A DNA stretch of 64,000 bases from the NCBI GenBank assembly GCA_963803265.1, contig CAWDLZ010000011.1, positions 460,548 to 524,547 on the forward strand, given 5' to 3'. Positions 54,556-63,643 of this stretch are shown one piece after another (the stretch's first letter is position 1; each line of letters starts with the position of its first letter). Origin of the DNA: CAIKMD01 sp963803265. Lineage in GTDB: Bacteria; Pseudomonadota; Alphaproteobacteria; ATCC43930; CGMCC-115725. Both the position numbers and the translations under genes were made by a program. The notes beneath the pieces are model-generated. The model ran no database searches and had not been told where the DNA came from. It saw nothing but the letters and a program-made list of their open reading frames with translations.

Positions 54556-55505
54556 GGCCCTTGGTTCCCGATCGCGAGGAACTTCTCGCGTCGCTGCTTG
54601 CGAAGCGCCGCCCCGTCGAGCGCGAGGAGCCCACACAGCGCGGCCTCGATCGCGTCGCCCGCGGCGGCGATCGCGCCGGCCTTGTCGCGATGCGCGCCGC
54701 CCAGCGGCTCGGACACGATCTGGTCGATGACGCCGAGTTTCAGCAGGTCTTGCGCCGTGAGCTTCAGCGCCTCGGCCGCGTCCTCGGCATGGGTGGCGCT
54801 GCGCCACAGGATCGAGGCGCAGCCCTCGGGCGAAATCACGGAATAGATCGCGTGCTCGAGCATGAGGACCTTATTGCCCGCGGCGAGCGCGATCGCACCG
54901 CCCGAGCCGCCCTCGCCGATGACGGTCGCGATCAGCGGGACTTCGAGCTGGAGGCAGGTGGCGATCGAGCGCGCGATCGCCTCGGCCTGGCCGCGGGCCT
55001 CGGCCTCGATCCCGGGATAGGCGCCCGCAGTGTCGACGAAGCTGAGCACCGGCAAGCCGAAGCGTTGCGCCAGCGCCATCAGGCGCACCGCCTTGCGGTA
55101 GCCCTCGGGCCGCGCCATGCCGAAATTGTGCCTCACGCGGGCGTCGGTGTCGGCGCCTTTCTCATGAGCGAGGACGACGACGGCGCGGCCGCGGAACCGC
55201 CCGAGCCCGCCGATCACCGCACGGTCCTCGGCGAAAGCGCGGTCGCCGGCGAGGGGCGTGAATTCGGTCACGAGCCCCGCGATATAGTCGCTGCCATGGG
55301 GGCGATCGGGATGGCGCGCGAGCTGAACCTTCTGCCACGGCGACAGCTTGGCATAGGTCTGGCGCAGCAGCCGATCGACCTTAGTCTCGAGCTTCGAGAC
55401 CTCGTCGGCGATGTTGAGTTCGCCACCATCGGCGAGGTGGCGAAGCTCCTCGATCTTGCCTTCCAGCTCGGCGAGCGGCTTCTCGAATTCGAGAAAGTGG
55501 CGCAT
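54552..55505 (-). CDS. accA: Acetyl-CoA carboxylase carboxyltransferase alpha subunit
   Basis: A 317-aa subunit. With AccD it moves the carboxyl group from biotin-BCCP to acetyl-CoA, the first step of fatty acid synthesis. Typical parts: LEFEKPLAELEGKIEELR at the N-terminus, LVTEFTPLAGDRAF, FVDTAGAYPGIEAEARGQAEAIA, VIGEGGSGGAIAL and SPEGCASILWR. Length is normal. It follows xerD on the same strand (57-bp gap). Confidence 0.96.
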   Translation of the reverse strand: MRHFLEFEKPLAELEGKIEELRHLADGGELNIADEVSKLETKVDRLLRQTYAKLSPWQKVQLARHPDRPHGSDYIAGLVTEFTPLAGDRAFAEDRAVIGGLGRFRGRAVVVLAHEKGADTDARVRHNFGMARPEGYRKAVRLMALAQRFGLPVLSFVDTAGAYPGIEAEARGQAEAIARSIATCLQLEVPLIATVIGEGGSGGAIALAAGNKVLMLEHAIYSVISPEGCASILWRSATHAEDAAEALKLTAQDLLKLGVIDQIVSEPLGGAHRDKAGAIAAAGDAIEAALCGLLALDGAALRKQRREKFLAIGNQGP

Positions 55506-55562
55506 CGGTCGTTTGACCTAGCACAGGCGCTACGCCCACGCCACCCCTCGCCCGACGCACCG

Positions 55563-56474
55563 TTAGCTGCGCCGTCTTTTTTTCTTGGCCAGCGGGTGGC
55601 GCTCGGCGACCAGGCGTTGCAGCCGAGCGCTCTGAACATGGGTGTAAATCTGCGTCGTAGCGATGTCGGCGTGGCCGAGCATTTCCTGGACGCTACGCAA
55701 ATCGGCACCGCGATCGACCAGGTGGCTAGCAAAGGCGTGACGCAGCACATGAGGCGACAGCAGCGCTGGATCGAGCCCGGCTTCGAGCGCCAGCTCCTTC
55801 AACAACTGCCCGCAGCGCCGCCGCGTCAGATGGCCGTCTTTCCCGCGTGAAGGAAAGAGCCACAGCGAGCCGCGTCCCTCGGCGAGGAAATGCCAGCGCT
55901 CGGCGAGATAGGCCGCGAGCGCCGCGCGCGCCGGCTCGCCCACTGGCACCATTCGCTCCTTGTCGCCCTTGCCGCGCACGAGGAGGAAGCGAAGATCGCG
56001 CCGTGCCGCGGCGAGCGGCAGACCGACCAGTTCGGAGACACGCAAGCCCGCGCCGTAAAGCAGCTCGACCATGCAAGCGAGGCGCGCGCCCTCCGGCCCC
56101 TTGCGCCGGCACGCCGCCGCGATCAGCCGCTCGGTTTCGCTTTCGTCGAGATGCTTGGGCAGGGTCCGCGGCAGGCGCGGCCCGTCGAGCGCCTGGGTCG
56201 GATCGTCCCGGCGCACGCCCTCGGCGACGAGAAACCGGAAGAACTGGCGAAATGCCGACAGCCGCCTTGCCGCGGTGCGCGCGCCGAGCCCCGCTTCCGC
56301 GAGGCTCGCGAAATAGCGCCGCAAATCCGCAGTCGCGACGCGCGCGAGAGCGCCGCCGACAACGCGCGATAGATCGCCGAGATCGGTGCGGTAGGCGAGG
56401 AGCGTCGGTCGCGCCGCGCCGCGCTCGGCCGCCAGCATTTCCATAAACGCCTCGACGTGGCGCGACTCCGGCAC
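55563..56474 (-). CDS. xerD: Tyrosine recombinase XerD
   Basis: A 303-aa integrase-family recombinase that with XerC resolves chromosome dimers at dif during division. Catalytic residues: Arg145 (GAGLRVSEL), Lys169 (RGKGDKER), His242 and Arg245 (HVLRHAF), His268 (GHADI) and nucleophile Tyr277 (TQIYTHV). SAM-like N-domain is present. Size and the neighbour accA fit the chromosomal XerD rather than a mobile-element integrase. It starts 3 bp after the stop of the 573-aa gene upstream. Confidence 0.92.
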   Translation of the reverse strand: MPESRHVEAFMEMLAAERGAARPTLLAYRTDLGDLSRVVGGALARVATADLRRYFASLAEAGLGARTAARRLSAFRQFFRFLVAEGVRRDDPTQALDGPRLPRTLPKHLDESETERLIAAACRRKGPEGARLACMVELLYGAGLRVSELVGLPLAAARRDLRFLLVRGKGDKERMVPVGEPARAALAAYLAERWHFLAEGRGSLWLFPSRGKDGHLTRRRCGQLLKELALEAGLDPALLSPHVLRHAFASHLVDRGADLRSVQEMLGHADIATTQIYTHVQSARLQRLVAERHPLAKKKRRRS

Positions 56475-56477
56475 CTG

Positions 56478-58199
56478 TCAAATCCCGGCGGCGAGCGCCG
56501 CCTCGACGGACAACGCCCGCGCATCCGCCTCGAGCCCCGCCACCTTCAGCCCAGCCACCACGTGCTCGAGCACGACCGGGTCGGGCGACAGCCGGTCGCC
56601 CGCCGCGGCGATGAGCAAGCTCGCCAGCACGGTTTCGCCGACGCGGCGCGCCGACGCGGCTTCGATCTGATCAAGCCATAGCGCGGCGCCTGGCATCAGC
56701 GCCTCGTGCGCGGGCCGCAACAGCGACGCCCAATCGAGACTGCCGACCGGCTGGTCGAGCGCCGACAACAGCGCGACCAGCAGATCGGCCTGGCTGGGCG
56801 CGGCCGCCGCATCGCGGCTGACCAGCGCGGCGACGGCATCGCGCAGCAGGGGCGCAGCATCTTCGCCGCCGCTGGGCCGCGCCAGTTCGGCGATGAGCTG
56901 CAGTTCTTTGGTGCCGGCAAGCTCGATCCAGGGCAAGGCGTCGTCATCGTCGCCCGCCGCGAGCAATGCGCGCGCGGCGTCGCCGGCAAAGCCTTGTAGC
57001 CCCGGCCCCGCCCGCAACGCCGCCACCAAGGGCGCGACGAGCCGTGCCGTAGCGACGAACGCACCACGCCGACGCGCGTCAGCCAAGAGCGGCCCCAGCG
57101 CCGCGACGCGCAAATCCGGGTCGGTGCTGGCTTGCGCGACATCGTAGAGAATCGCGCGGTCGTGCGCATCGTCAGGCAGCTTGCCGCCTTTCAGCGCGGC
57201 GCTCTGCTCGTCGGGCTTCACATCGATGCTGCCGTAAAGGAGCGCCAGCGCCGCGGGCGGCAACGCGCCGAGGGACTCCGCCCGTTCGGCAACGGCCAGC
57301 CTATCCAGCGCCGGCACGGCGTCGTTCGTCGCCCAGGTCACGAGCCCCGCCGGACCCGCCGCGGCCAAGGCGTCGGGCGGCAGAGGCAGCTTCGCCGCGG
57401 CCAACAGCGCAAGGCGCAGCGGCGTCGGATCGGGCAGTTTGTCAACCTTCTGGCGATGGCCGTCGATCGTGTCGATCAGCGCCTCGAAGACGAGATCGCG
57501 GCCGATCTTTTGGTCACGCATCGCGCTCAAGCCCAATCCGGCCTGGTCATAGTTGCCGCTCAAGGCTTGGCAGCCGACCAGCGCTTGATCCCACCATGCA
57601 TCGCGATAGCGCGCCACGCGATCCTGCACCATCCGGCACGCGCCCGGGACGTCGTTGGCGGCAACGCGCAATTCAACGCTATCGCGGTCGAACGCCTCGC
57701 TAACACCGGTTTGCGGCAACGCACCGAGCAGCGGCGCGCCGTCGACCCGGCCGAGCGCGAGCAAACGGTCGAGCCGCAGCTCGACTAGGCTGGGTCCGGC
57801 GGTCGGATCGGAGCCCGAAGGTGCCACTGCGTCGCTCAGCAGCAGGCGGCGCGCCAGATCCTGGAGCGTCGGCGAATTGGTCGGGCCCAGCAGCGGCAAG
57901 CCGGCAGCGACGAAGGCGCGAGGCGTCGTCAACCACATGTCGCGCGGCAAGGCGCTGTCCGCGGGCCCGAGCGTGCCGACCCATGACGCGTCCACCGGCG
58001 GCAGCGTCACCGCCTCGATATCGCCGTTCGCGGACGGGGGCGATGGCGTGGATGACGTGGATGGCGCGGATGGCGCGGATGATGGGGACGAAGCCGCCGG
58101 CGGGACCAGTTGGATGGGTGCGCCGATTTCGGCCGCTGCGGGCAACGCCATCAGCAAAAACGCGGCGCCGGCCGCGAGCTCAGCGCGGAAAGCGCGCAT
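56478..58199 (-). CDS. Conserved secreted protein of unknown function (573 aa)
   Basis: A signal peptide (MRAFRAELAAGAAFLLMALPAAAE) is followed by a Ser/Pro linker (about 35-55, including PSSAPSAPSTSSTPSPPS) and a long Ala/Leu-rich helical body with TPR/HEAT-like character. No enzyme motif was seen. The ATG at 58199 has AAGG about 9 nt upstream. Genes of this length between a small membrane protein and xerD occur next to aroKB in relatives, which suggests conserved synteny. It could act in the periplasm as a scaffold; this is a guess from composition. Confidence 0.75.
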   Translation of the reverse strand: MRAFRAELAAGAAFLLMALPAAAEIGAPIQLVPPAASSPSSAPSAPSTSSTPSPPSANGDIEAVTLPPVDASWVGTLGPADSALPRDMWLTTPRAFVAAGLPLLGPTNSPTLQDLARRLLLSDAVAPSGSDPTAGPSLVELRLDRLLALGRVDGAPLLGALPQTGVSEAFDRDSVELRVAANDVPGACRMVQDRVARYRDAWWDQALVGCQALSGNYDQAGLGLSAMRDQKIGRDLVFEALIDTIDGHRQKVDKLPDPTPLRLALLAAAKLPLPPDALAAAGPAGLVTWATNDAVPALDRLAVAERAESLGALPPAALALLYGSIDVKPDEQSAALKGGKLPDDAHDRAILYDVAQASTDPDLRVAALGPLLADARRRGAFVATARLVAPLVAALRAGPGLQGFAGDAARALLAAGDDDDALPWIELAGTKELQLIAELARPSGGEDAAPLLRDAVAALVSRDAAAAPSQADLLVALLSALDQPVGSLDWASLLRPAHEALMPGAALWLDQIEAASARRVGETVLASLLIAAAGDRLSPDPVVLEHVVAGLKVAGLEADARALSVEAALAAGI

Positions 58200-58320
58200 C
58201 GGGAATGACCTTTTCCACGCGCGCGATCGGGGCCGGAACATTCCACAGCATCAGTAAGGCGCCGCCCCCGAGGATGACGACCAGCAGCACCGCGCCGACC
58301 ACCAACAGAATTCTAGCCAT
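58180..58320 (-). CDS. 46-aa single-pass membrane protein
   Basis: A basic-free start, a membrane segment (ILLVVGAVLLVVILGGGALLML, residues 4-25) and the tail VPAPIARVEKVIPDARFPR. The tail form VEKVIPDxRFPR is one I recall as conserved in small alphaproteobacterial proteins at this locus. The stop overlaps the start of the 573-aa secreted protein by 20 bp, so translation is probably coupled. Function unknown. Confidence 0.75.
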   Translation of the reverse strand: MARILLVVGAVLLVVILGGGALLMLWNVPAPIARVEKVIPDARFPR

Positions 58321-58468
58321 GTAAAACTGACATCCTAAGGGCCGGGGACCGGCGATTGACGATCCATGGACGCGGTATGCTACGCTGCGTTCATGATTGA
58401 TTTTCGGCAGTCTATCGGCGCGCCATGGGCGTTTCAATGACGGCTCAGGCGCCGGGAGCGGTCGCGGC

Positions 58469-59032
58469 ATGAGCGCGACGCAGCTGCACGTGCCCAAGAC
58501 CATCGTTCTGGTCGGGCTGATGGGGGCGGGAAAATCCAGCATCGGAAAACGGCTCGCCCAGGCGCTGGCGCTGCCCTTCGTCAACGCCGATGCCGAGATC
58601 GAGGCGGCAGCGGGGGCCACCATCGAGGAGATTTTCGCCCGCGAGGGCGAGGAGACCTTCCGCAATGGCGAACGTCGCGTGATCGCCCGGCTGTTGGACA
58701 ACCCGACCCAGGTTTTGGCCGCGGGCGGCGGCGCCTTCATGGATCCCGCCACCCGCGCGCTCATTCGCTCGCGTGCCATTTCGATCTGGCTGCGGGCCGA
58801 TCTCGAGCTTTTGCTCGCCCGGGTCGCGCGCCGCAACAACCGCCCGCTGCTGCAGACCGGCGACCGGCGCGGTGTGCTCGAGAAGCTGATGGCCGAGCGC
58901 TATCCCGTCTATGCCGAGGCCGATCTCGTCGTCGACACCGTCGACGGGCCGCCCGAGGTGACGCTGGGCCACGTCATCGACGCGCTCGCCGGATTTCTCG
59001 GCGCGGCGCCTCGCGCCAGAGCGGCGCCGTGA
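58469..59032 (+). CDS. aroK: Shikimate kinase
   Basis: A 187-aa kinase that phosphorylates shikimate with ATP. P-loop GLMGAGKS is at residues 16-23; Asp/Glu in VNADAEIEAAAG bind Mg and shikimate; AAGGGAFMDPATR and RNNRPLL contain the substrate glycine loop and lid arginines. GGGAG lies about 10 nt upstream of the ATG. The stop overlaps the aroB GTG by 4 bp, so the two aromatic pathway genes are coupled. Confidence 0.95.
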   Translation: MSATQLHVPKTIVLVGLMGAGKSSIGKRLAQALALPFVNADAEIEAAAGATIEEIFAREGEETFRNGERRVIARLLDNPTQVLAAGGGAFMDPATRALIRSRAISIWLRADLELLLARVARRNNRPLLQTGDRRGVLEKLMAERYPVYAEADLVVDTVDGPPEVTLGHVIDALAGFLGAAPRARAAP

Positions 59033-60173
59033 CCGCGCGCGAGAACCTGCGCGTCGAGCTTGGGGCGCGCAGCTATGACATTGTCGTCGGCACTGGACTC
59101 TCGGCCGATGCGGGCGCGCTGGTGGCGCCGGTCGTCAAGCAAAGGCGCGCGATCATTGTCACCGACGAAACCGTGGCGAAGCTCCATCTCGAGGTATTGC
59201 GCGCGGGCCTCGACCGGGCCGGGATCGCGCATCGCGCGATCGTGCTGCCGCCCGGCGAGGGCACCAAGGATTTCGCGCATTTTTCGCGTCTCTGCGAGGA
59301 CGTGCTCGCGCTCGGGCTGGAGCGCATCACGCCGCTCATCGCGCTGGGCGGCGGCGTCATCGGCGATCTCACCGGCTTCGCCGCGGCGACGCTGCTGCGC
59401 GGGATCGATTACGTTCAGGTGCCGACGACGCTGCTCGCGCAGGTGGACAGCTCGGTCGGCGGCAAGACCGCGATCGACAGCGCGCATGGCAAGAACATGA
59501 TTGGCGCCTTTCACCAGCCCGTTCTAGTGCTTGCCGATCTCGACACGCTAGCGACGCTGCCGCGGCGCGAGCTGCTGGCGGGCTATGCCGAAGTGGTAAA
59601 ATACGGACTCATCGGCGACCGCGGATTCTTCGCTATGGCTCGAAGAAGCGGGCCCGGCCCTAATCGCGGGCGACGTCGATGCACGCCGCCGCGCGGTGCT
59701 GACGAGCTGTGCCGCCAAGGCCGCCGTGGTCGCGGTCGACGAGCGCGAAACCGGTGACCGGCAACTCCTGAATTTGGGCCACACCTTTGGCCATGCGCTC
59801 GAAAGCCGAGACCGGATTCGGCGACGCGCTGTTGCATGGCGAGGCGGTGGCGCTCGGGATCCGGCTCGCCTTCGATCTGTCGGCCCAGCTTGGGCTGTGC
59901 CCGGCGGCGGCGGCGTCTCGCGTGCGCGCGCATTTTCAGGCGGTCGGCCTGCCGGTGGCGCTGAGCCAGGTCGCCAACGGCAAGCGCTTCGATCCGGCGG
60001 CGCTGCTCGCGCACATGGCGCATGACAAGAAGGTGCGCGACCGCAAGATCACGCTCATCCTCGCCCGCGACATCGGCGATGCCTTCGTGTCGCGCGACGT
60101 CGAGCCAGCGATCCTCGAATCCTTCCTCGCCGCCGAGACCGACGCGCCACCGCCCGCTGCCTCGCGTCATTAG
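59029..60173 (+). CDS. aroB: 3-Dehydroquinate synthase (two frameshifts)
   Basis: About 380 aa when corrected. Makes 3-dehydroquinate from DAHP with NAD and zinc. Motifs: PGEGTKDF, LIALGGGVIGDLTGFAAATLLRGI, PTTLLAQVDSSVGGKTAID and the zinc loop LNLGHTFGHALE. Frames switch at about 59634 (FFA to WLEEAG) and 59801 (HALE to AETGFG); both are repaired by deleting one A. GTG start at 59029 overlaps aroK (GTGA). Confidence 0.93.
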
Positions 60174-60190
60174 CACGAAAGAATCAAGCC

Positions 60191-60757
60191 ATGCCGCTTC
60201 CCGCCGCCGCGCCGCGCGAGCCGATCCACGACAGGCAGATCGAATGCCGAGGCTATCGCCGCGCGGACGGTCTCTGGGACATCGAGGGCCACCTGACCGA
60301 CACCAAGACCTATGCCTTCAAGAACGAGCATCGCGGCGAGGTGGCGCCAGGCGAGCCGATCCATCAGATGTGGCTGCGCCTCAGCGTCAACGACACGCTA
60401 ACGATTCGCGCGGTCGAGGCCGCGACCGATCACAGCCCCTTCGCAGTCTGCCCGGCGATCATTCCCAATTTCCAGCGCCTCGTCGGGCTGGGCATCGGGA
60501 AAGGGTTCATTAATAAAGTCCGCGAGCTCCTCGGCGGCGTCGAGGGCTGCACCCATCTCGTCGAGATGTTGGGACCGGTCGCAACGACCGCGTTCCAGAC
60601 TATATTTCCCTACCGCAACCGCATCGCCGCCAGCGCCGGCCGCAACCCGGATGCGAGCCGCAAGCCGCGCCTTCTCAACACCTGCCATGCCTTTGCCGAG
60701 AACGGCGAGATCGCCCGCCGGCTGTGGCCCGAGCCGAGCTCCCAAGAGAAGGGCTAA
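60191..60757 (+). CDS. DUF2889 family protein
   Basis: A 188-aa protein with RQIECRGYRRADGLWDIEGHLTDTKTY near the N-terminus, MWLRLSVNDTLTI and GCTHLVEMLGPVATTAFQT, which are the conserved parts of DUF2889. It follows aroB by 17 bp, a conserved arrangement in alphaproteobacteria. There is no signal peptide or membrane segment. A Cys-His pair (Cys97, CTH near 122) may bind something. Function unknown. Confidence 0.9.
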   Translation: MPLPAAAPREPIHDRQIECRGYRRADGLWDIEGHLTDTKTYAFKNEHRGEVAPGEPIHQMWLRLSVNDTLTIRAVEAATDHSPFAVCPAIIPNFQRLVGLGIGKGFINKVRELLGGVEGCTHLVEMLGPVATTAFQTIFPYRNRIAASAGRNPDASRKPRLLNTCHAFAENGEIARRLWPEPSSQEKG

Positions 60758-60826
60758 ATACCGGATTTTGCCTGGAAAACCGGGGATATTAGAACTTCCT
60801 TAGCGCTTCTCCGGTAAACCTCGCGG

Positions 60827-62116
60827 ATGGTCGGTGGAAGCCTCCAATCCGGGGAATCGGCCGCCGCCCCGGCCAGGGCCGGCGCGACCCGCCTTGTCTC
60901 CTTCACGACTCTCTATCCCAATCACATAACGCCGTTGCACGGCGTGTTCGTCGAGAACCGGCTGCGGCATCTGCTCGCGAGTGGCCAGGTCGCCACGCGG
61001 GTCGTTGCGCCGGTGCCGTGGTTCCCTTGGCGCGCCGAGCTGTTCGGCCGCTATGGCACCTATGCCAGGGTGGCGCGGCGCGAGACCCGCCATGGCATCG
61101 CGATCGAGCACCCGCGCCATGTCGCCGTGCCAAAGCTCGGGATGAACTTGGCGCCGCTCATGCTATACCGCGCAGCGCTGCCGGCATTGCGGCGCCTCCA
61201 AGCCGAAAGCGGCGATTTCGATCTCATCGACGCGCATTATTTCTACCCCGACGGCGTAGCTGCGGCGATGCTCGGCCGCGCGCTCGGCAAGCCCGTGGTC
61301 ATCACCGCGCGCGGCAGCGACATCAATCTGATCCCGCAGCACGCCTTGCCGCGTCGCATGATTTTGTGGGCTGCGCGGCAAGCCGCCGGCATCGTCGCGG
61401 TCAGCGAGGCACTGCGCCGCGCGCTGATCGCGCTAGGCGTGCCGGCTCATCTCGTGCGCACGTTGCGGAACGGCGTCGATTTGGCGATGTTCCGCCCGCT
61501 CGATCGCGAGCGCGTGCGCGCCGCCATGGGGCTTGCCGGACCCGTTCTGCTGTCGGTCGGGCATCTCATCGAGCGCAAAGGCCATGACCGGGTCATCGCC
61601 GCATTGCCCCAGCTTCCGGGCTTCACGCTGGTGATCGTCGGCAACGGGCCCGAGCGCGCCAAGCTGGCCGCGCAGGCCGCAAGTCTCGGTGTGGACCCTC
61701 GCGTGCATTTTCTCGGCTCGGTCCCGCATGACGAACTGGCGCGGCTCTATTCCGCGGCCGATGCGCTGGTGCTGGCCTCGAGCCGCGAGGGCTGGCCCAA
61801 CGTGTTGCTCGAAGCGATGGCCTGCGGCACCCCGGTCGTGGCCTCGAATGTCTGGGGCGCGCCCGAGATCGTGGCGCGGCGCGAGGCGGGCGTGCTCATG
61901 CCCGAGCTGAGCGCCGACGGCGTCTCTGCCGGAGTCGGCGCGTTGTTCCGCGACTTGCCCGAGCGCGATGCGACGAGGGCGCTTGCCGAAGCCTATAGCT
62001 GGGACGAAACCAGCGACGGCCAGCTCCGCCTCTTTGCCGAGGTGCTGGGCGCCCGCACGGCGCGGCGCGCACGGCTTGCCAAAACCTTGCAGCGCGAAGA
62101 GGTCTCCCCGCGATGA
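60827..62116 (+). CDS. Family 4 glycosyltransferase (GT-B)
   Basis: A 429-aa GT-B glycosyltransferase. N-domain LVSFTTLYPNHITPLHGVFVENRL; middle DLIDAHYFYPDGVAA; C-domain LLSVGHLIERKGHDRVI and donor loop EGWPNVLLEAMACGTPVV. The subfamily is common in exosortase-associated glycan loci. It ends in a 4-bp overlap (ATGA) with the WalW-type deacetylase gene, so the two act together. This pair lies ~37 kb from the main exopolysaccharide locus, beside a PrsT-like gene. Confidence 0.93.
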   Translation: MVGGSLQSGESAAAPARAGATRLVSFTTLYPNHITPLHGVFVENRLRHLLASGQVATRVVAPVPWFPWRAELFGRYGTYARVARRETRHGIAIEHPRHVAVPKLGMNLAPLMLYRAALPALRRLQAESGDFDLIDAHYFYPDGVAAAMLGRALGKPVVITARGSDINLIPQHALPRRMILWAARQAAGIVAVSEALRRALIALGVPAHLVRTLRNGVDLAMFRPLDRERVRAAMGLAGPVLLSVGHLIERKGHDRVIAALPQLPGFTLVIVGNGPERAKLAAQAASLGVDPRVHFLGSVPHDELARLYSAADALVLASSREGWPNVLLEAMACGTPVVASNVWGAPEIVARREAGVLMPELSADGVSAGVGALFRDLPERDATRALAEAYSWDETSDGQLRLFAEVLGARTARRARLAKTLQREEVSPR

Positions 62117-63240
62117 CGCGCAAGGCAGTCCTGCCGAGCGATCGGCCTTTGGGTACGATGGCGGTCCGCACTCGCACCGCCGACATGCCGAGCCTCGCGC
62201 TCGGTGCGCCGGTGCAGTTCCTCGGACAATGGCTTCAGCCCATCTCGCTCAGCCCCGACACGCAGCCGATGCTGCAGGTCATCGTCAACACCGAGGAGGA
62301 ATTCGACTGGTCGCAGCCCTTCGATCAGCGCAACGACGCGGTCGAGAACCTCGCGCATCAGGACGACGCGCAACGGATCTTCGAGCGTCTTGGCGTCAAG
62401 CCGACCTATGTCGTCGATTATGCCGTGGCCAGCCAGGCGAACGCCCATGCGCCGCTGCGCGCCTATCGCGAGAACGGCACGGCCGATATCGGCGCTCATC
62501 TGCAGCCCTGGGTAAATCCGCCCTTCGTACCGCCATCGACCGGGTCTTCCGACAGCTTCCATTCCTTTGCCGGCAATCTCCCGCCCGAGCTCGAGCGCGC
62601 CAAGCTGCACGCGCTCACCGAGGCGATCGAAGGCAATTTCGGCGTGCGCCCGACGATCTATCGCGCGGGCCGCTACGGTCTCGGTCCGCACAGCTTCGAG
62701 ATGCTCGACGAGCTGGGATATGAGATCGACGCGAGCGTTCTGCCGCATATCGATCTCGGGGGCAAGAACGGCCCCGACTTCAGCGCTATCGGACCCGCGC
62801 CATTCTGGTTCGGCACCGGCCGCCGCCGGCTCGGCATTCCGGTGTCCGCCGGCTTCACCGGCCTGTTCGCCGATCAGCGCCGCATCCTCGATGGAACGCT
62901 CAACCGACCGTTGATGGAGCGTTGGCGAGTGAAGGCGGTGGCCTCGCGGCTCCGCCTCTTCGACCGCATCACTCTGACACCCGAGGGCTTCACCCTCGCC
63001 GAGCAGAAACGGCTGACGCGGGCGCTGCTCGCGCGCGGCCAGCGCATTTTCAATCTCAGCTATCACAGCTCGTCGTTGTTGCCGGGCGGCACGCCATATG
63101 TGGCAAGCACCGCGTCGCGCGAGGCTCTGCTCGCCCGGATTGAAGCCTATTTGGTCTGGTTCACGGACAAGATCGGCGGGCGCTTCGCCACGCCCTTCGA
63201 GATCAAGCGGTTCATCAATTCCTGGGCACCCGCGGACTAG
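62113..63240 (+). CDS. WalW-type polysaccharide deacetylase-like protein
   Basis: A 375-aa protein resembling WalW and other polysaccharide deacetylase-like proteins. VIVNTEEEFDWSQPF (about 57-71) replaces the usual TxDD motif; DIGAHLQPWVNPP is the metal His motif (AHLQPW), and IYRAGRYGLGPHSFEML follows the NodB arginine motif. A missing second acid could mean altered catalysis. The start overlaps the GT stop by 4 bp; MAVRTRTADM 15 codons on is another possible start. Confidence 0.85.
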   Translation: MTRKAVLPSDRPLGTMAVRTRTADMPSLALGAPVQFLGQWLQPISLSPDTQPMLQVIVNTEEEFDWSQPFDQRNDAVENLAHQDDAQRIFERLGVKPTYVVDYAVASQANAHAPLRAYRENGTADIGAHLQPWVNPPFVPPSTGSSDSFHSFAGNLPPELERAKLHALTEAIEGNFGVRPTIYRAGRYGLGPHSFEMLDELGYEIDASVLPHIDLGGKNGPDFSAIGPAPFWFGTGRRRLGIPVSAGFTGLFADQRRILDGTLNRPLMERWRVKAVASRLRLFDRITLTPEGFTLAEQKRLTRALLARGQRIFNLSYHSSSLLPGGTPYVASTASREALLARIEAYLVWFTDKIGGRFATPFEIKRFINSWAPAD

Positions 63241-63313
63241 CCGGCGCCGGCCGGACAAAAATCGGCTGCGGCTGGTCTTTGTCTACTGGCCGCCGCGCGA
63301 CCGGCGCGGCTCG

Positions 63314-63643
63314 TCAGTGCGCGCCGAGCTCTTTCAGGTAGGCATTCGCCTCCGCCTTGGCGTCCGAATTTCCGTCCTGATCGGCGAGCTTGGCCAGCAT
63401 CTCGCGGGCATCGCCCAGCTTGCCGGTGCGCGATAGCGCCACGGCGAGATGGAACTGCACGTTCGGGTCTTGCGGCATGCCGTAGGAAGCGGCCCTGAGA
63501 TAGGGCAGGCTGCCCTGGGCATCGCCCTGCGCCAAGATAACCCAGCCGAGCGTGTCTTCGACCGCCGATGCCATCGGCGCCAGAGCGTGCGCCCGCTCGG
63601 CCACCCCCCGCGCCTTGGGATTGCCCTGCTGCAGGATTCTCAT
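63314..63643 (-). pseudogene. prsT: PrsT-like TPR protein, C-terminal part (5' end cut off)
   Basis: The last ~109 codons of a TPR protein: LQQGNPKARGVAERAHALAP, VEDTLGWVILAQGDAQGSLPYL and VQFHLAVALSRTGKLGDAREML match the end of the large PEP-CTERM/XrtA TPR lipoprotein PrsT. Full-length members are about 900 aa. Upstream (to the right) the similarity stops at about 63643, where the DNA becomes AT-rich. The frame's own ATG there is incidental. Either the assembly is chimeric or an AT-rich insert broke the gene. Confidence 0.7.

Noticed and set aside
55563..56474. The tyrosine recombinase as integrase of a mobile element
   Set aside because: Its size, XerD-like active-site spacing and the neighbouring accA and housekeeping genes fit chromosomal XerD; no att-like repeats are evident.
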